A stretch of DNA of 64,000 bases, from positions 2,632,001-2,696,000 of the forward strand of contig NZ_CP017480.1 of NCBI RefSeq assembly GCF_001887595.1. The letters are read 5' to 3'. The DNA comes from Luteibacter rhizovicinus DSM 16549. GTDB lineage: Bacteria > Pseudomonadota > Gammaproteobacteria > Xanthomonadales > Rhodanobacteraceae. A program made the translations under genes and the position numbers. Below, piece after piece: positions 16,671-25,705 of the stretch. The first letter of the stretch is position 1; every line of letters begins with the position of its first letter. A model generated the notes under the pieces. That model saw only the letters and a program-made list of their open reading frames with translations, made no database searches and was not told where the DNA came from.

Positions 16671-16732
16671 TCGCCGATGAATCGGCTCCTACAAGATCTT
16701 GCATCCCTGTGGGAGGCGCTTCAGCGGCGATG
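16671..16732. repeat. Inverted REP pair (BIME-like)
   Basis: Two members of the GTAGGAGCC palindrome family face apart: a minus-orientation copy at 16671-16693 (TCGCCGATGAATCGGCTCC) and a plus-orientation copy at 16709-16732 (GTGGGAGGCGCTTCAGCGGC). They lie between ppk2 and the 3' end of prfA. The pair ends 3 bases before the prfA stop codon. Confidence 0.85.
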
Positions 16733-16735
16733 CTC

Positions 16736-17818
16736 TCAGCCGCCGCCGATCAGGTTCTGTAGCTCGTCGGCCTGGTGTTCGCGGGTCAGCGTATCGATCA
16801 GCTCGTCCAGGTCGCCCTGCATCGTCTCGAGGAGGCGGTAGAGGGTGAGGTTGATGCGGTGATCGGTGATGCGGCCCTGCGGATAGCTGTACGTGCGGAT
16901 ACGCTGGCTGCGGTCGCCCGAGCCCACCTGCAGGCGACGGGATTCGGCCTGGGCGGCGCTCTGCTTGCTGCGCTCCGCATCGAGCAGGCGTGCCTTGAGC
17001 AGGCTCATCGCGCGGGCGCGATTCTTGTGCTGGCTGCGCTCGTCCTGGCACTCCACGACGGTGCCCGTGGGCAAGTGGGTGATGCGAATCGCCGAGTCCG
17101 TCTTGTTCACGTGCTGGCCGCCGGCGCCGGAGGCACGGAAGGTGTCGACCTTGAGGTCGCCGTCGCGGATCTCGATGTCCCCGACCTCGTCCTGCTCGGG
17201 CAGGATCGCGACCGTTGCCGCCGAGGTGTGGATGCGCCCCTGCGATTCGGTTTCCGGTACGCGCTGCACGCGGTGCGTGCCCGATTCGAACTTCAGCTTG
17301 GAGTAGGCGCCACGGCCTTCGACGCGGGCGACCACTTCCTTGTACCCACCGTGCTCGCCTTCGTTGGCATGCAGGATCTCGACGTTCCAGCGCTGCCGCT
17401 CGGCGTAGCGGGCGTACATGCGGAAAAGGTCGCCGGCGAAGATCGCCGCCTCGTCACCGCCCGTTCCCGCGCGGACTTCGAGGAAGAGATTGCCCTCGTC
17501 GCGTGGATCCGTAGGTAGCAGCAGCACCTGCAGGTCGGCATCCAGATCGCGTAGGCGGCTTTCGATCCGGGCGATGTCGTCGGCGGCCATCTCGCGCATC
17601 TCGGCGTCGTCGAGCATGGCCTTGGACTCGGCCAGTTCGCGCTCGGCCGTGTCGTGTTCCTTCAAAGACAGCGTCACCGGTTCCAGCTGCGCGTATTCGC
17701 GCGAGAGGTCGCGGAAACGCTGGCCGTCGGCGAGAACGTCCGGCTGGGCGAGCAGCAGGCCGATTTCTTCGTGCCGTTCGGCCAGGGCTTCGAGTTTGCG
17801 GCGGATCGAGGGGGTCAT
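16736..17818 (-). CDS. prfA: Peptide chain release factor 1
   Basis: RF1 (360 residues) recognises UAA and UAG in the ribosomal A site and triggers peptide release. The catalytic GGQ is at 233-235 ([10 protein letters not shown]) and the codon-reading PxT tripeptide is PET at 188-190, which is RF1-type rather than the SPF of RF2. The RAGTGGDEA stretch marks the family core. The ATG at 17818 gives the standard N-terminus ([18 protein letters not shown]); the open frame upstream runs into the end of hemA. It follows hemA by 31 bases on the same strand, the hemA-prfA order common in Gammaproteobacteria. Confidence 0.97.
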   Translation of the reverse strand: MTPSIRRKLEALAERHEEIGLLLAQPDVLADGQRFRDLSREYAQLEPVTLSLKEHDTAERELAESKAMLDDAEMREMAADDIARIESRLRDLDADLQVLLLPTDPRDEGNLFLEVRAGTGGDEAAIFAGDLFRMYARYAERQRWNVEILHANEGEHGGYKEVVARVEGRGAYSKLKFESGTHRVQRVPETESQGRIHTSAATVAILPEQDEVGDIEIRDGDLKVDTFRASGAGGQHVNKTDSAIRITHLPTGTVVECQDERSQHKNRARAMSLLKARLLDAERSKQSAAQAESRRLQVGSGDRSQRIRTYSYPQGRITDHRINLTLYRLLETMQGDLDELIDTLTREHQADELQNLIGGG

Positions 17819-17849
17819 TCGGGGCACGAGGTGTGGCAGGAGCCGCACA

Positions 17850-19121
17850 TCATGCGGAAACGTCGTCGTCCGGGTCCAGTCCGTAAAGCCGGCCGGCCGC
17901 GTGGAGGAGGTCGAGATCACCCGATAGCGCGGCATCCCGCAAGCGTGCACTGGGTGCGTGAAGCAGCTTGTTGGTCAGCGTATTGGCGAGGAAGGCGAGC
18001 GCTTCGTCAGCCGATCTTCCCTTGGCCACCATGGCCTGGGCCTTGGCCAGCACCTCGTCGCGTTGCGCCTCGGCGGCCACGCGCATGTCTACGGCGGGGT
18101 TGCGCAGGCTCAGCGCCCGGCGCCACGCCATGTAGCGATCCACCTGGAGATCGATGATGGCATCGGCTTCGCGGGCGGCCAGCTCGCGTGAGCGGCGGTT
18201 CTCGTCGATCACCTGCTTGAGGTCGTCGATACCATAGAGGTACACGTCGTCGAGATGGGCCACCTCGGGCTCGATATCGCGCGGCACGGCGATGTCCACC
18301 ATGAACATCGGGCGGCGGCGACGGGCGGCGATGGCGTCGGCCACCATCTGTTTCGTGACCACGGGCAGGCGCGAGGCCGTGGAGGTGATCACGATGTCCG
18401 CTTCGGCGAGGTGCCGGGGCAGGTCGGCCAGCGCGATGGCATAGCCGCCGTGGCGGACGGCCAGCTCCTGCGCGTTTTCGAGGGTGCGATTGGCCACGAT
18501 CAGGCGGCGCACTTTCTTGTCGGTCAGGTGCCGGGCCGCCAGTTCGATCGTCTCGCCGGCACCGATCAGCAGGACGCAGGCCTGGCGCAGGTCGGTAAAG
18601 ACCTGCTCGGCCAGCCGCACCGCGGTATAGGCCACGGACACCGTATGCGCGCCGATGCGGGTGTCGGTGCGGACCCGCTTGGCCACGGCGAACGTATGCT
18701 GGAGCAGGCGTTCCATCGGCGCGCGCAGGCTCTGCGCCGAACGGGCCTGCTGGTAGGCGTCCTTCACCTGGCCGAGGATCTGCGGCTCGCCCAGCACCAT
18801 GGAATCCAGGCCCGTGGCGACGCGGAACATGTGGCGCACGGCGTCCTGCTCATCGTGCCGGTAAAGGAACTCGTCCAGCCGTTGTGGGGTCAATCGGTGC
18901 TGACGCGACAACCACTGGCCCGGTATGGCCTCGAAACCTTCCGTGACGCTGCAGTAGAGCTCGGTGCGATTGCAGGTGGAGAGGATCATGGCCTCTTCGA
19001 CACCCGGCTGACGGACAAGGTCGTCCAGCGCCTGCGGCGCCACCGCGGCATCGAATGCCACCTGTTCGCGCAGGCTGACCGGCGCGGTGAGGTGATTGAG
19101 CCCGAGGGCGATGAGTGGCAT
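17850..19121 (-). CDS. hemA: Glutamyl-tRNA reductase
   Basis: NADPH-dependent first enzyme of the C5 tetrapyrrole pathway (423 residues). It converts glutamyl-tRNA to glutamate-1-semialdehyde. The nucleophile C50 lies in [23 protein letters not shown] forms the conserved N-terminus, and the Rossmann motif [16 protein letters not shown] is near residue 190. The C-terminal dimerisation helix region begins at about 320. The start at 19121 is the only ATG in front of the conserved residues. It is divergent from the TPR lipoprotein gene, with 92 bases between. Confidence 0.97.
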   Translation of the reverse strand: MPLIALGLNHLTAPVSLREQVAFDAAVAPQALDDLVRQPGVEEAMILSTCNRTELYCSVTEGFEAIPGQWLSRQHRLTPQRLDEFLYRHDEQDAVRHMFRVATGLDSMVLGEPQILGQVKDAYQQARSAQSLRAPMERLLQHTFAVAKRVRTDTRIGAHTVSVAYTAVRLAEQVFTDLRQACVLLIGAGETIELAARHLTDKKVRRLIVANRTLENAQELAVRHGGYAIALADLPRHLAEADIVITSTASRLPVVTKQMVADAIAARRRRPMFMVDIAVPRDIEPEVAHLDDVYLYGIDDLKQVIDENRRSRELAAREADAIIDLQVDRYMAWRRALSLRNPAVDMRVAAEAQRDEVLAKAQAMVAKGRSADEALAFLANTLTNKLLHAPSARLRDAALSGDLDLLHAAGRLYGLDPDDDVSA

Positions 19122-19213
19122 GACGGGCGTGAGTCGGCTTCGGTGGCGTCGGCTAAGCTAAGGGCGCATTGTGCGCTAACAAGGCGTGTGGCTCTTGCAG
19201 CGCCCTATCGATT

Positions 19214-20968
19214 ATGACGGAGACTAGTGTGCTGAGCGGTCGGTCCAAGTTCAAGCAACTGCGGCATTTTGTGGTCCTGGCCAGTCTGATGGCCGCCGCG
19301 ACCGGGTGCGCCGTAGCACCTCACGAGGCACCCAAGGCGACCCGAACCGGCGTCCAGCCCCTCGACCGGCTCCAGGTGGCTATCTTGCCGCCCGAGCGCG
19401 ATGTCCAGGCCCAGCTCATGGCAGGTGACTTTGCGTTGGCCGGCAACGATCTCAAGGCTGCCGCCACGGCTTATGGCCAGGCGGCCCAGCTCAGCGACGA
19501 CCCCCGCGTGGCCGGGCGGGCGACCGAGCTCGCCCTGGCCGTGCATGACCAGGCGGCCACTACCCGGGCCATCGACCGCTGGGCGGTGCTTCATGGCAAG
19601 CCGCTCGAGTTGGCCGAAGCCAGGGCGCGGGCGGCGCTGGATCGCGGCGACACGGTGGAAGCCGAGCGCCAGCTCGATGCCATGATCGCCACCGGCGACC
19701 CGGACGCCTGGCGTGAGATCGGCCGCACCCTGATGAGCGCGCGCGATGCGGCCCAGGCCGGTGTGCTGCTGGAGAAGATCGCCACGCCGCAGCGTCTGCC
19801 CAACGATTCCAGCGCGTGGCTGGCCATGAGTGAGCTTGGCGAGAACCTGGGGCGCCACGACTACGCCAAAACCGTCGGCGACGGCGCCATGGCGCGCTTT
19901 CACGATGGCACGACCTACGCCTGGGCGGCCCAGCAGAAGTTTCGCGCCGGCGACAAGGCCGCGGCGAAGGCGTTGTTCGCCAAAGCCGTCGCGAAGGATC
20001 CGAAGAACACCCGCCTGCGCCTGGCCTACGCCAGCGTGCTGGCGCAGGATGGCGACGAGAAGAGCGCCGCGAAGCTGCTCGCGACCGGCCCCCAGGACAA
20101 CGACACCTATACGATGCGGATGACGCTTGCCGCCCGCGCCAACGACAAGGCGGCGGTGGGGCGGCTCTACGACGAAATCCGTCACCGCTCCGACGAGGTC
20201 CAGTCCGATAACGCCTTCACCCTGGGTCAGCTGGCCGAGCTGCTCGGCAAGCAGGAAGACGCACTCGACTGGTACGCCGCGGTCGGCGATGACGATCCAC
20301 ACATCTACGACGCCTCGGTCCGCAGCGCGGTCGTGCTGCACATGCAGGGCAAGGACGACGACGCGCACGAGATCGTCGCCGAACTGCAGACCACCTATGC
20401 CGATCGCCCCGAGCAGTTGCTCAAGGCTTTCGCGCTCGACGGTGAGCTGTACATGGATGCCCACCAATTCGACGCCGCCGCTGCGTCGTATGACAAGGCG
20501 CTACGCGTCAAGCCCGACGACACCGACATGCTCTACGGGCGCGGTCTTGCCTATGCGGAAGCCGGAAAGATCGATCTTTCGGTCGCCGATTTCCGCCGGG
20601 TGCTCGAGATCAAGCCGGGCGATATCGAGGCGAGCAATGCGCTCGGCTACACGCTGGCCGATAACGACCGCGACCTCGGCGAGGCGCAAAACCTGATCGA
20701 GGCGGCCCGCAGTGCCCGCCCGGACGACCCGTCCGTGGCCGATTCCTGGGGTTGGCTGAAATTCCGCCAGGGCCAGCTCGATCAGGCCGAAAGCACCCTG
20801 CGTAACGCCTGGCTCAAGCGCAAGGATGCCGACATCGGCGTCCATCTCGCCGAAGTGCTCTGGGATCGCGGCGAGCATGACGAAGCCCGCAAGGTTCTCA
20901 ACGAGGTGCGTCGCATCGATCCGAAGAACGCTTCCCTGGAGCGGACCGAGCGGAAGCTGAGGCCTTGA
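19214..20968 (+). CDS. TPR-repeat lipoprotein (hemA-lolB linked)
   Basis: Predicted outer-membrane lipoprotein of 584 residues. A positively charged start (RSKFKQLRHF) precedes a hydrophobic segment and the lipobox-like AAATGC with lipidation site C32. The rest is helical, with several tetratricopeptide units; the clearest are at about 95-130, 230-275 and 420-490 (AAASYDKALRVKPDDTDMLYGRG). It corresponds in position and layout to the TPR protein that precedes lolB in Pseudomonas. Its exact role there is uncertain. A scaffold function at the envelope is likely. The ATG at 19214 is used; a GTG at 19229 would shorten the signal peptide. Confidence 0.83.
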   Translation: MTETSVLSGRSKFKQLRHFVVLASLMAAATGCAVAPHEAPKATRTGVQPLDRLQVAILPPERDVQAQLMAGDFALAGNDLKAAATAYGQAAQLSDDPRVAGRATELALAVHDQAATTRAIDRWAVLHGKPLELAEARARAALDRGDTVEAERQLDAMIATGDPDAWREIGRTLMSARDAAQAGVLLEKIATPQRLPNDSSAWLAMSELGENLGRHDYAKTVGDGAMARFHDGTTYAWAAQQKFRAGDKAAAKALFAKAVAKDPKNTRLRLAYASVLAQDGDEKSAAKLLATGPQDNDTYTMRMTLAARANDKAAVGRLYDEIRHRSDEVQSDNAFTLGQLAELLGKQEDALDWYAAVGDDDPHIYDASVRSAVVLHMQGKDDDAHEIVAELQTTYADRPEQLLKAFALDGELYMDAHQFDAAAASYDKALRVKPDDTDMLYGRGLAYAEAGKIDLSVADFRRVLEIKPGDIEASNALGYTLADNDRDLGEAQNLIEAARSARPDDPSVADSWGWLKFRQGQLDQAESTLRNAWLKRKDADIGVHLAEVLWDRGEHDEARKVLNEVRRIDPKNASLERTERKLRP

Positions 20969-21000
20969 TGCGCCCAGGCAGTGTCTCGTCTTTCGCAGTT

Positions 21001-21092
21001 GTAGGAGCCGATTCATCGGCCATGGGTGCTCGCGAGCAGGCCAGCTATGGGCGCCATGTCAGGTGGCGATCGCCGATGAATCGGCTCCTACA
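21001..21092. repeat. Inverted REP pair overlapping the lolB start
   Basis: A plus copy at 21001-21022 (GTAGGAGCCGATTCATCGGC) faces a minus copy at 21068-21092, with near-perfect complementarity between them. The minus copy contains the lolB ATG at 21076 and encodes its first five residues and part of the sixth. It is the same element family as at 4455, 16671 and 24999. Confidence 0.92.
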
Positions 21093-21693
21093 AAAAGCCG
21101 CCATCGGCCTTGCTGTCCTCGCGCTTGCCGGCTGCGCCACGACCCGGGCCCCGGTGCGCCTGCAGGGCGACGCCGCGACCCTCGGTCTGCAGGAACAGCG
21201 CGAACGCGGCCTCGCCGATACCGACCACTGGACCCTCGAAGGCAAGCTGTCGGTCAGTGATGGCAAGGACAACAACTCCGGCTCGTTGACCTGGCGGCAG
21301 GACGGCGACCGTTACGAATTCACTGTGCGCGGGCCGATCACCGGCCGTACGTTCCGGCTGACCGGTGGTCCGAACGGTGCCGAACTGGAAGGCCTGGACG
21401 GCGGCCCGCGTCACGGCGCCGATGCGGAGTCGCTGATGGCGAGCACGGTGGGCTGGCAGATTCCCCTCGCGGAGCTCAAGCGCTGGGCGCTTGGCCTGCG
21501 TGCCGACACCGGGCCCGCGGACATCGCGTTCGGTGCCGACCGGCTACCGTCGCGCCTGGTTCAGGATGGCTGGACCGTCGACTACAAGCAGTGGGATGTC
21601 ACACGGCAACCCGCGATGCCGACACGGGTTTTCGCCGAGAAAGCGCCTTACAAAGTCAGGCTTTCCGTCGAGAACTGGTCATTCGGGCGATAG
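21076..21693 (+). CDS. lolB: Outer membrane lipoprotein receptor LolB
   Basis: LolB (205 residues) takes lipoproteins from the periplasmic carrier LolA and inserts them into the outer membrane. The signal peptide MNRLLQKAAIGLAVLALAG ends at lipobox LAGC with lipidated C20. Later LolB features are HWTLEGKLSVSDGKDNNSGSLTW and the GPNGAELEG region of the beta-barrel, followed by GWQIPLAELKRWALG. The ATG at 21076 is the only start giving a proper lipoprotein signal. It lies inside a REP palindrome, so the natural ribosome-binding site is unclear. The open frame continues upstream through the first REP, but without signal-peptide character. Confidence 0.93.
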   Translation: MNRLLQKAAIGLAVLALAGCATTRAPVRLQGDAATLGLQEQRERGLADTDHWTLEGKLSVSDGKDNNSGSLTWRQDGDRYEFTVRGPITGRTFRLTGGPNGAELEGLDGGPRHGADAESLMASTVGWQIPLAELKRWALGLRADTGPADIAFGADRLPSRLVQDGWTVDYKQWDVTRQPAMPTRVFAEKAPYKVRLSVENWSFGR

Positions 21694-21735
21694 CTCGCCG
21701 CTATACTCCGCTCCTCTGTGGCACCCCGGTCCCCG

Positions 21736-23124
21736 ATGAACTTCCAGATCTCCCGCGCCCACGCGGATGACGCCGAGCGCCTCTGCGCCATCGAGCGGGC
21801 GGCCGTCGAACTGTTCCGCGGACACGAGGCGTGGCGTGCCTATTCATCGATGGCCCTGCCAAGCGATATCGTCCGTGGGCTGATTGTCCGCGGGCTGGTG
21901 TGGGTCGCCTCGGTCGACGATGACATCGTGGGCTTCGTCTGCCTCGATACGGACGGCGTGCCCGGTGCGATCGGGGTGGCCGAAATCGACGTTCTCCCAG
22001 CGTTCGGTGGCAAGGGCATCGGCGCCGCGCTGCTCGAGCATGCCTGCCAGTGGGCGCGCGAAGCAGGGTATCGCCGGGTCGACCTCGGCACCCTGATCGA
22101 CGTGCCCTGGAACGCCCCGTTCTACGCAAAGCATGGCTTCAGCGTGGTCGATAAGCATGCGCCGGCCTTCGCCCGGGCCCTCGAGCGGGATCGTGAAAAC
22201 GGCTTCCCCGACCACCTGCGCGTCTTCATGAGCCGTTCCCTGGCACCGCTGGAGGACGGCGACTGGACCGTGTGGCCCGCGCCGGCCAAGCTCAACCTGT
22301 TCCTTCGCATCGTCGGGCGTCGCGACGATGGTTACCACGAGCTGCAGACCGTTTTTCGCCTGCTCGACTGGGGCGACGAAGTACGCCTGCGGATTCGTGG
22401 CGACGGTGTCGTTGCCCGGCCCAACCCAATCAGCGGGGTGCCCGAGGATGCCGACCTGACCATCCGGGCGGCGCGTCTCCTTGCGGCTGAGACACGGACC
22501 GAACTGGGTGCGGACATCGCGGTCGCCAAGCGCATTCCCATGGGGGGTGGCCTGGGCGGCGGCAGCTCCGATGCCGCGTCCGTCCTGGTCGGCCTGAACC
22601 TGCTGTGGCGCACTGGCCTGGACGAAGACGCGCTGGCCGCCCTCGGCCTCCGGCTCGGTGCCGATGTGCCGGTCTTCGTCCGTGGGCGGTCCGCCTGGGC
22701 CGAGGGCGTGGGGGAGCAACTGACCCCGATGCGCCTGCCCCGGCGCTGGTACGTGGTCGTGGACCCGCGTGAAAACGTGCCTACGGCGGCGCTTTTCAAA
22801 GCCACCGAATTGACACGAAATGCCCCGCGGGCGACAATTTCATCCTTTGTTTCCGGGGATTCTGCGGAGAACGCCTTCGAGCCTGTGGTTCGCGCGCGTC
22901 ACCCGCAGGTAGCGGCTGCACTGGACTGGCTAGGTGGCTTCGGCCAGGCGCGCCTGTCCGGTAGCGGTGGCTGTATTTTTCTGGAAACGAGAACCCACGA
23001 GGCGGCCCTTGCGGTCGCCTCGCGCTGTCCCAGGGGCTTCAGGGCCCATGTGGCAGCGGGTATCGACCCCTCGCCGCTGCATGTCGCGCGGCAACGGTTC
23101 GAAGCTTCGGGGATCGTGTCGTAA
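21736..23124 (+). CDS. ispE: GNAT acetyltransferase domain fused in frame to IspE kinase
   Basis: One open frame of 462 codons. Residues 1-168 form a complete GNAT domain: acetyl-CoA loop in [18 protein letters not shown] (86-103), [11 protein letters not shown] (125-135), end LRVFMSRSL. Residues from about 175 form a full IspE, the ATP-dependent CDP-methylerythritol kinase of the MEP isoprenoid pathway. Its motifs are PAKLN (183-187, K185), the GHMP loop [14 protein letters not shown] (268-281) and catalytic-type D310 in GADVPVF. There is no stop between the two parts. An internal ATG at 22228 would give a 298-residue stand-alone IspE, but no Shine-Dalgarno sequence precedes it. GTG at 21718 is an alternative upstream start. 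Confidence 0.88.
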   Translation: MNFQISRAHADDAERLCAIERAAVELFRGHEAWRAYSSMALPSDIVRGLIVRGLVWVASVDDDIVGFVCLDTDGVPGAIGVAEIDVLPAFGGKGIGAALLEHACQWAREAGYRRVDLGTLIDVPWNAPFYAKHGFSVVDKHAPAFARALERDRENGFPDHLRVFMSRSLAPLEDGDWTVWPAPAKLNLFLRIVGRRDDGYHELQTVFRLLDWGDEVRLRIRGDGVVARPNPISGVPEDADLTIRAARLLAAETRTELGADIAVAKRIPMGGGLGGGSSDAASVLVGLNLLWRTGLDEDALAALGLRLGADVPVFVRGRSAWAEGVGEQLTPMRLPRRWYVVVDPRENVPTAALFKATELTRNAPRATISSFVSGDSAENAFEPVVRARHPQVAAALDWLGGFGQARLSGSGGCIFLETRTHEAALAVASRCPRGFRAHVAAGIDPSPLHVARQRFEASGIVS

Positions 23125-23163
23125 AGGACGGGAAGGGCCGCGGGCTGCGGCAAAATGTACTGT

Positions 23164-23240
23164 TGGGGCGTCGCCAAGCTGGTTAAGGCACGGGATTTTG
23201 ATTCCCGCATACGCAGGTTCGAATCCTGCCGCCCCAGCCA
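23164..23240 (+). tRNA. tRNA-Gln (UUG)
   Basis: A 77-base cloverleaf. The acceptor stem TGGGGCG pairs with CGCCCCA, followed by discriminator G and an encoded CCA. The anticodon loop reads TTTTGAT with anticodon TTG, and the T arm has GGTTCGAATCC. It sits between ispE and prs, as in other Gammaproteobacteria. Confidence 0.97.
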
Positions 23241-23293
23241 CCGTTCGCGGTGGCAGAGCCGATCCATCCCTCTCTCACGCCAGGAGTTCCTAC

Positions 23294-24250
23294 GTGGATA
23301 CGTCCACCCCGATGCTGTTCAGTGGCAATGCGCACCGCCTGCTTGCCGACGATGTCGCCGCCCGCCTCGGTATTCCGCTCGGTAAGGCTCTCATCGGCCG
23401 GTTCAGCGATGGCGAGGCCCAGATCGAGATCGAGGAAAATGTTCGCAAGCAGGAGGTCTTCGTCATTCAGCCGACGGGCGCCCCTAGCGCAGAGAACCTG
23501 TTCGACCTGCTGGTGCTGATCGACGCGCTCAAGCGCGCATCGGCCGGCAGTGTGACCGCGGTGATGCCGTATTTCGGCTATGCCCGCCAGGATCGTCGCC
23601 CGCGCTCGGCGCGTGTGCCGATCACGGCGAAGCTGGCCGCCAAGATGATCGCGACGGCCGGTGCCGACCGCGTCCTGACGATCGATCTGCACGCCGATCA
23701 GATCCAGGGCTTTTTCGACATCCCGGTCGACAACGTGTACGCCTCGCCGGTGCTCCTGGCCGACATCTGGCGTCACCACAGCATGGATGACCTGATCGTG
23801 GTCAGCCCCGACGTCGGTGGCGTGGTGCGCGCCCGCGCGCTGGCCAAGCGCCTCGACGACGCGGACCTGGCGATCATCGACAAGCGCCGCCCGAAGGCGA
23901 ACGTGGCCACGGTCATGAACATCATCGGCGACGTGGAAGGCAAGACCTGCGTGCTGGTGGACGACATCGTCGACACCGCTGGCACGCTCTGCGCCGCCGC
24001 CGCGGCGCTGAAGGAAAAGGGCGCCCGCAAGGTCGTCGCGTATTGCGTCCATCCGGTGCTTTCGGGTGCCGCAATCCAGAACATCGAAGGCTCCCAGCTC
24101 GACCAGCTGGTAGTCACCAATACGCTGCCGTTGCGCGACAACGCCCGCGACTGTGCGAAAATCCGCCAGTTGTCGGTTGCGGAACTGCTCGCGGAGACGA
24201 TCCGCCGCATCGCCTTTGGCGAGTCGGTGAGCTCGCTCTACATCGACTGA
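23294..24250 (+). CDS. prs: Ribose-phosphate pyrophosphokinase (PRPP synthase)
   Basis: Cytosolic enzyme of 318 residues making PRPP from ribose-5-phosphate and ATP, for nucleotide, histidine and tryptophan synthesis. Motifs: [15 protein letters not shown] near residue 36, the ATP-loop region [32 protein letters not shown], and the PRPP-binding [14 protein letters not shown]. The GTG at 23294 is preferred because CAGGAG lies 7 bases upstream; an ATG six codons later (23312) is possible. The open frame runs further upstream through the tRNA but is not coding there. Confidence 0.96.
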   Translation: MDTSTPMLFSGNAHRLLADDVAARLGIPLGKALIGRFSDGEAQIEIEENVRKQEVFVIQPTGAPSAENLFDLLVLIDALKRASAGSVTAVMPYFGYARQDRRPRSARVPITAKLAAKMIATAGADRVLTIDLHADQIQGFFDIPVDNVYASPVLLADIWRHHSMDDLIVVSPDVGGVVRARALAKRLDDADLAIIDKRRPKANVATVMNIIGDVEGKTCVLVDDIVDTAGTLCAAAAALKEKGARKVVAYCVHPVLSGAAIQNIEGSQLDQLVVTNTLPLRDNARDCAKIRQLSVAELLAETIRRIAFGESVSSLYID

Positions 24251-24334
24251 CGTATCGCTTTTCGGGCTCCCCTGGTCGCGGAGGAGCCCTTTACCAGTCG
24301 CCGGAAGGCGGCTTTCAACACTGAGGCAACACCA

Positions 24335-24988
24335 ATGGCAACGAATCATCAGCTCACGGCTACCAGCCGCAAGATCGAGGGGAAGGGTGCGAGCCGCCGC
24401 CTGCGTCTTGCCGGTTACGTGCCGGGTATCGTCTACGGCGCGGGCGACGCGCCGCAGGCCATCCAGGTCCTGCACAACGACGTCCTGCTCGGCTCGCGTT
24501 TCGAGTCGTTCTACTCCTCGGTCATCGACCTCACCGTCGACGGCAAGAAGCAGAAGGTCCTGATCAAGGACTGGCAGAAGCACCCGTTCAAGCAGCTCAT
24601 GCTGCACATGGACTTCCTGCGCGTTAACGAGAACGAAGTCCTGAAGGTCGCCGTTCCGGTGCACTTCCTGAACCAGGAAAAGTCGCCCGCCGGCAAGACC
24701 GCCGGTCTGGTCATTTCGCACAACCTGACGGAAGTCACCGTCTCGTGCCTGCCGAAGGACCTCCCGGAGTTCATCGAACTCGACCTCGCCAAGCTGTCCG
24801 CCGGCGACATCGTCCACCTGTCCGACCTCAAGCTGCCGGCCGGTGTGGAAATCCCGGAGCTCGGCCTTGGTAAGGAACACGACGTCGCCGTCGTGACCGT
24901 CGCCTCGGTCCAGGAAGAAGTCGATCCGGAACCGGCTGCGGGCGCTGAAGCGCCGGCCGCCGACGACAAGTCGGCCGACAAGAAGTAA
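24335..24988 (+). CDS. rplY: 50S ribosomal protein L25/CTC
   Basis: 5S rRNA-binding protein of the long CTC form (217 residues). The L25 domain covers about 1-95 (GKGASRRLRLAGYVPGIVYG, KDWQKHPFKQLMLHMDFLRV), and the beta-rich C-terminal TL5 domain about 100-190. The tail is acidic and alanine-rich, ending in a lysine cluster. The order prs-rplY-pth-ychF is conserved. It is 84 bases after prs and probably co-transcribed. Confidence 0.96.
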   Translation: MATNHQLTATSRKIEGKGASRRLRLAGYVPGIVYGAGDAPQAIQVLHNDVLLGSRFESFYSSVIDLTVDGKKQKVLIKDWQKHPFKQLMLHMDFLRVNENEVLKVAVPVHFLNQEKSPAGKTAGLVISHNLTEVTVSCLPKDLPEFIELDLAKLSAGDIVHLSDLKLPAGVEIPELGLGKEHDVAVVTVASVQEEVDPEPAAGAEAPAADDKSADKK

Positions 24989-24998
24989 TCAAGCTGTT

Positions 24999-25075
24999 GT
25001 AGGAGCCGATTCATCGGCGAAAAGCCAACGGAGCGGTTTAGCCGGAGGCCCCATCGCCGCTGAAGCGGCTCCCAC
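24999..25075. repeat. Inverted REP pair between rplY and pth
   Basis: A plus copy (24999-25020, GTAGGAGCCGATTCATCGGCGA) and a diverged minus copy (25052-25075, CATCGCCGCTGAAGCGGCTCCC) fill most of the rplY-pth gap. Only 18 bases remain before the pth ATG, with no good ribosome-binding site in them. Confidence 0.9.
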
Positions 25076-25093
25076 ACAAGTCTGATTCAAGCA

Positions 25094-25672
25094 ATGGCAA
25101 CACTACGTCTCATCGTCGGCCTCGGTAACCCCGGGGCCGAATACGTCAGGACCCGGCATAACGCCGGGTTCTGGTGTGTCGACGCCCTGGCGATGGATCA
25201 GGGAGAGCGTTGGACCTTCGACGGCAAGCTGCATGGCGAGACCTGCAAGCTACGCCTCGGTGGCGAGACCATCTGGCTGCTCAAGCCCGCGACCTTCATG
25301 AACAAGAGTGGCATCGCTGTCGCCTCGGCGCTGCGCTACTACAAGATCGCGCCGGAAGAATGCCTCGTCGCCCACGACGAGCTCGATCTTCCGCCGGGTA
25401 CCGTCCGCATGAAGTTCGATGGTGGCCACGGCGGCCAGAACGGATTGCGCGACATCGTGGCCCATCTCGGGCACGGCAAGTTTCACCGCCTGCGGATCGG
25501 CATCGGCCATCCGGGGCACAAGGACAAGGTCACCCCGTGGGTGCTCGGCCGCCCCAACGCGGCCGACGAGGACGCCATCATGCACGGCATCGGGCGCGCG
25601 TTCGACGTGCTGCCGCTGGCGCTGGATGGCAAGTTCGAAGAGGCGATGAAACGCCTGCACACGGTCGCCTGA
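25094..25672 (+). CDS. pth: Peptidyl-tRNA hydrolase
   Basis: Pth (192 residues) cleaves peptidyl-tRNA released from stalled ribosomes and recycles the tRNA. The family start LIVGLGNPGAEYVRTRHNAGF includes N12 and the catalytic H22. FMNKSG, HDELDLPPG and GGHGGQNGLRDI complete the active site and tRNA-binding face. The ATG at 25094 starts the conserved sequence directly. The spacer to rplY is occupied by a REP pair, and no Shine-Dalgarno motif is visible. Confidence 0.97.
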   Translation: MATLRLIVGLGNPGAEYVRTRHNAGFWCVDALAMDQGERWTFDGKLHGETCKLRLGGETIWLLKPATFMNKSGIAVASALRYYKIAPEECLVAHDELDLPPGTVRMKFDGGHGGQNGLRDIVAHLGHGKFHRLRIGIGHPGHKDKVTPWVLGRPNAADEDAIMHGIGRAFDVLPLALDGKFEEAMKRLHTVA

Positions 25673-25705
25673 CCGCACCAATCACTTCTACCGGACAACA
25701 TCGCC

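Noticed and set aside
16623..16841. Short plus-strand frame reading MNRLLQ from the REP copy near 16671
   Set aside because: Only REP-derived coding followed by antisense of prfA; unlike lolB there is no signal peptide or domain after it.
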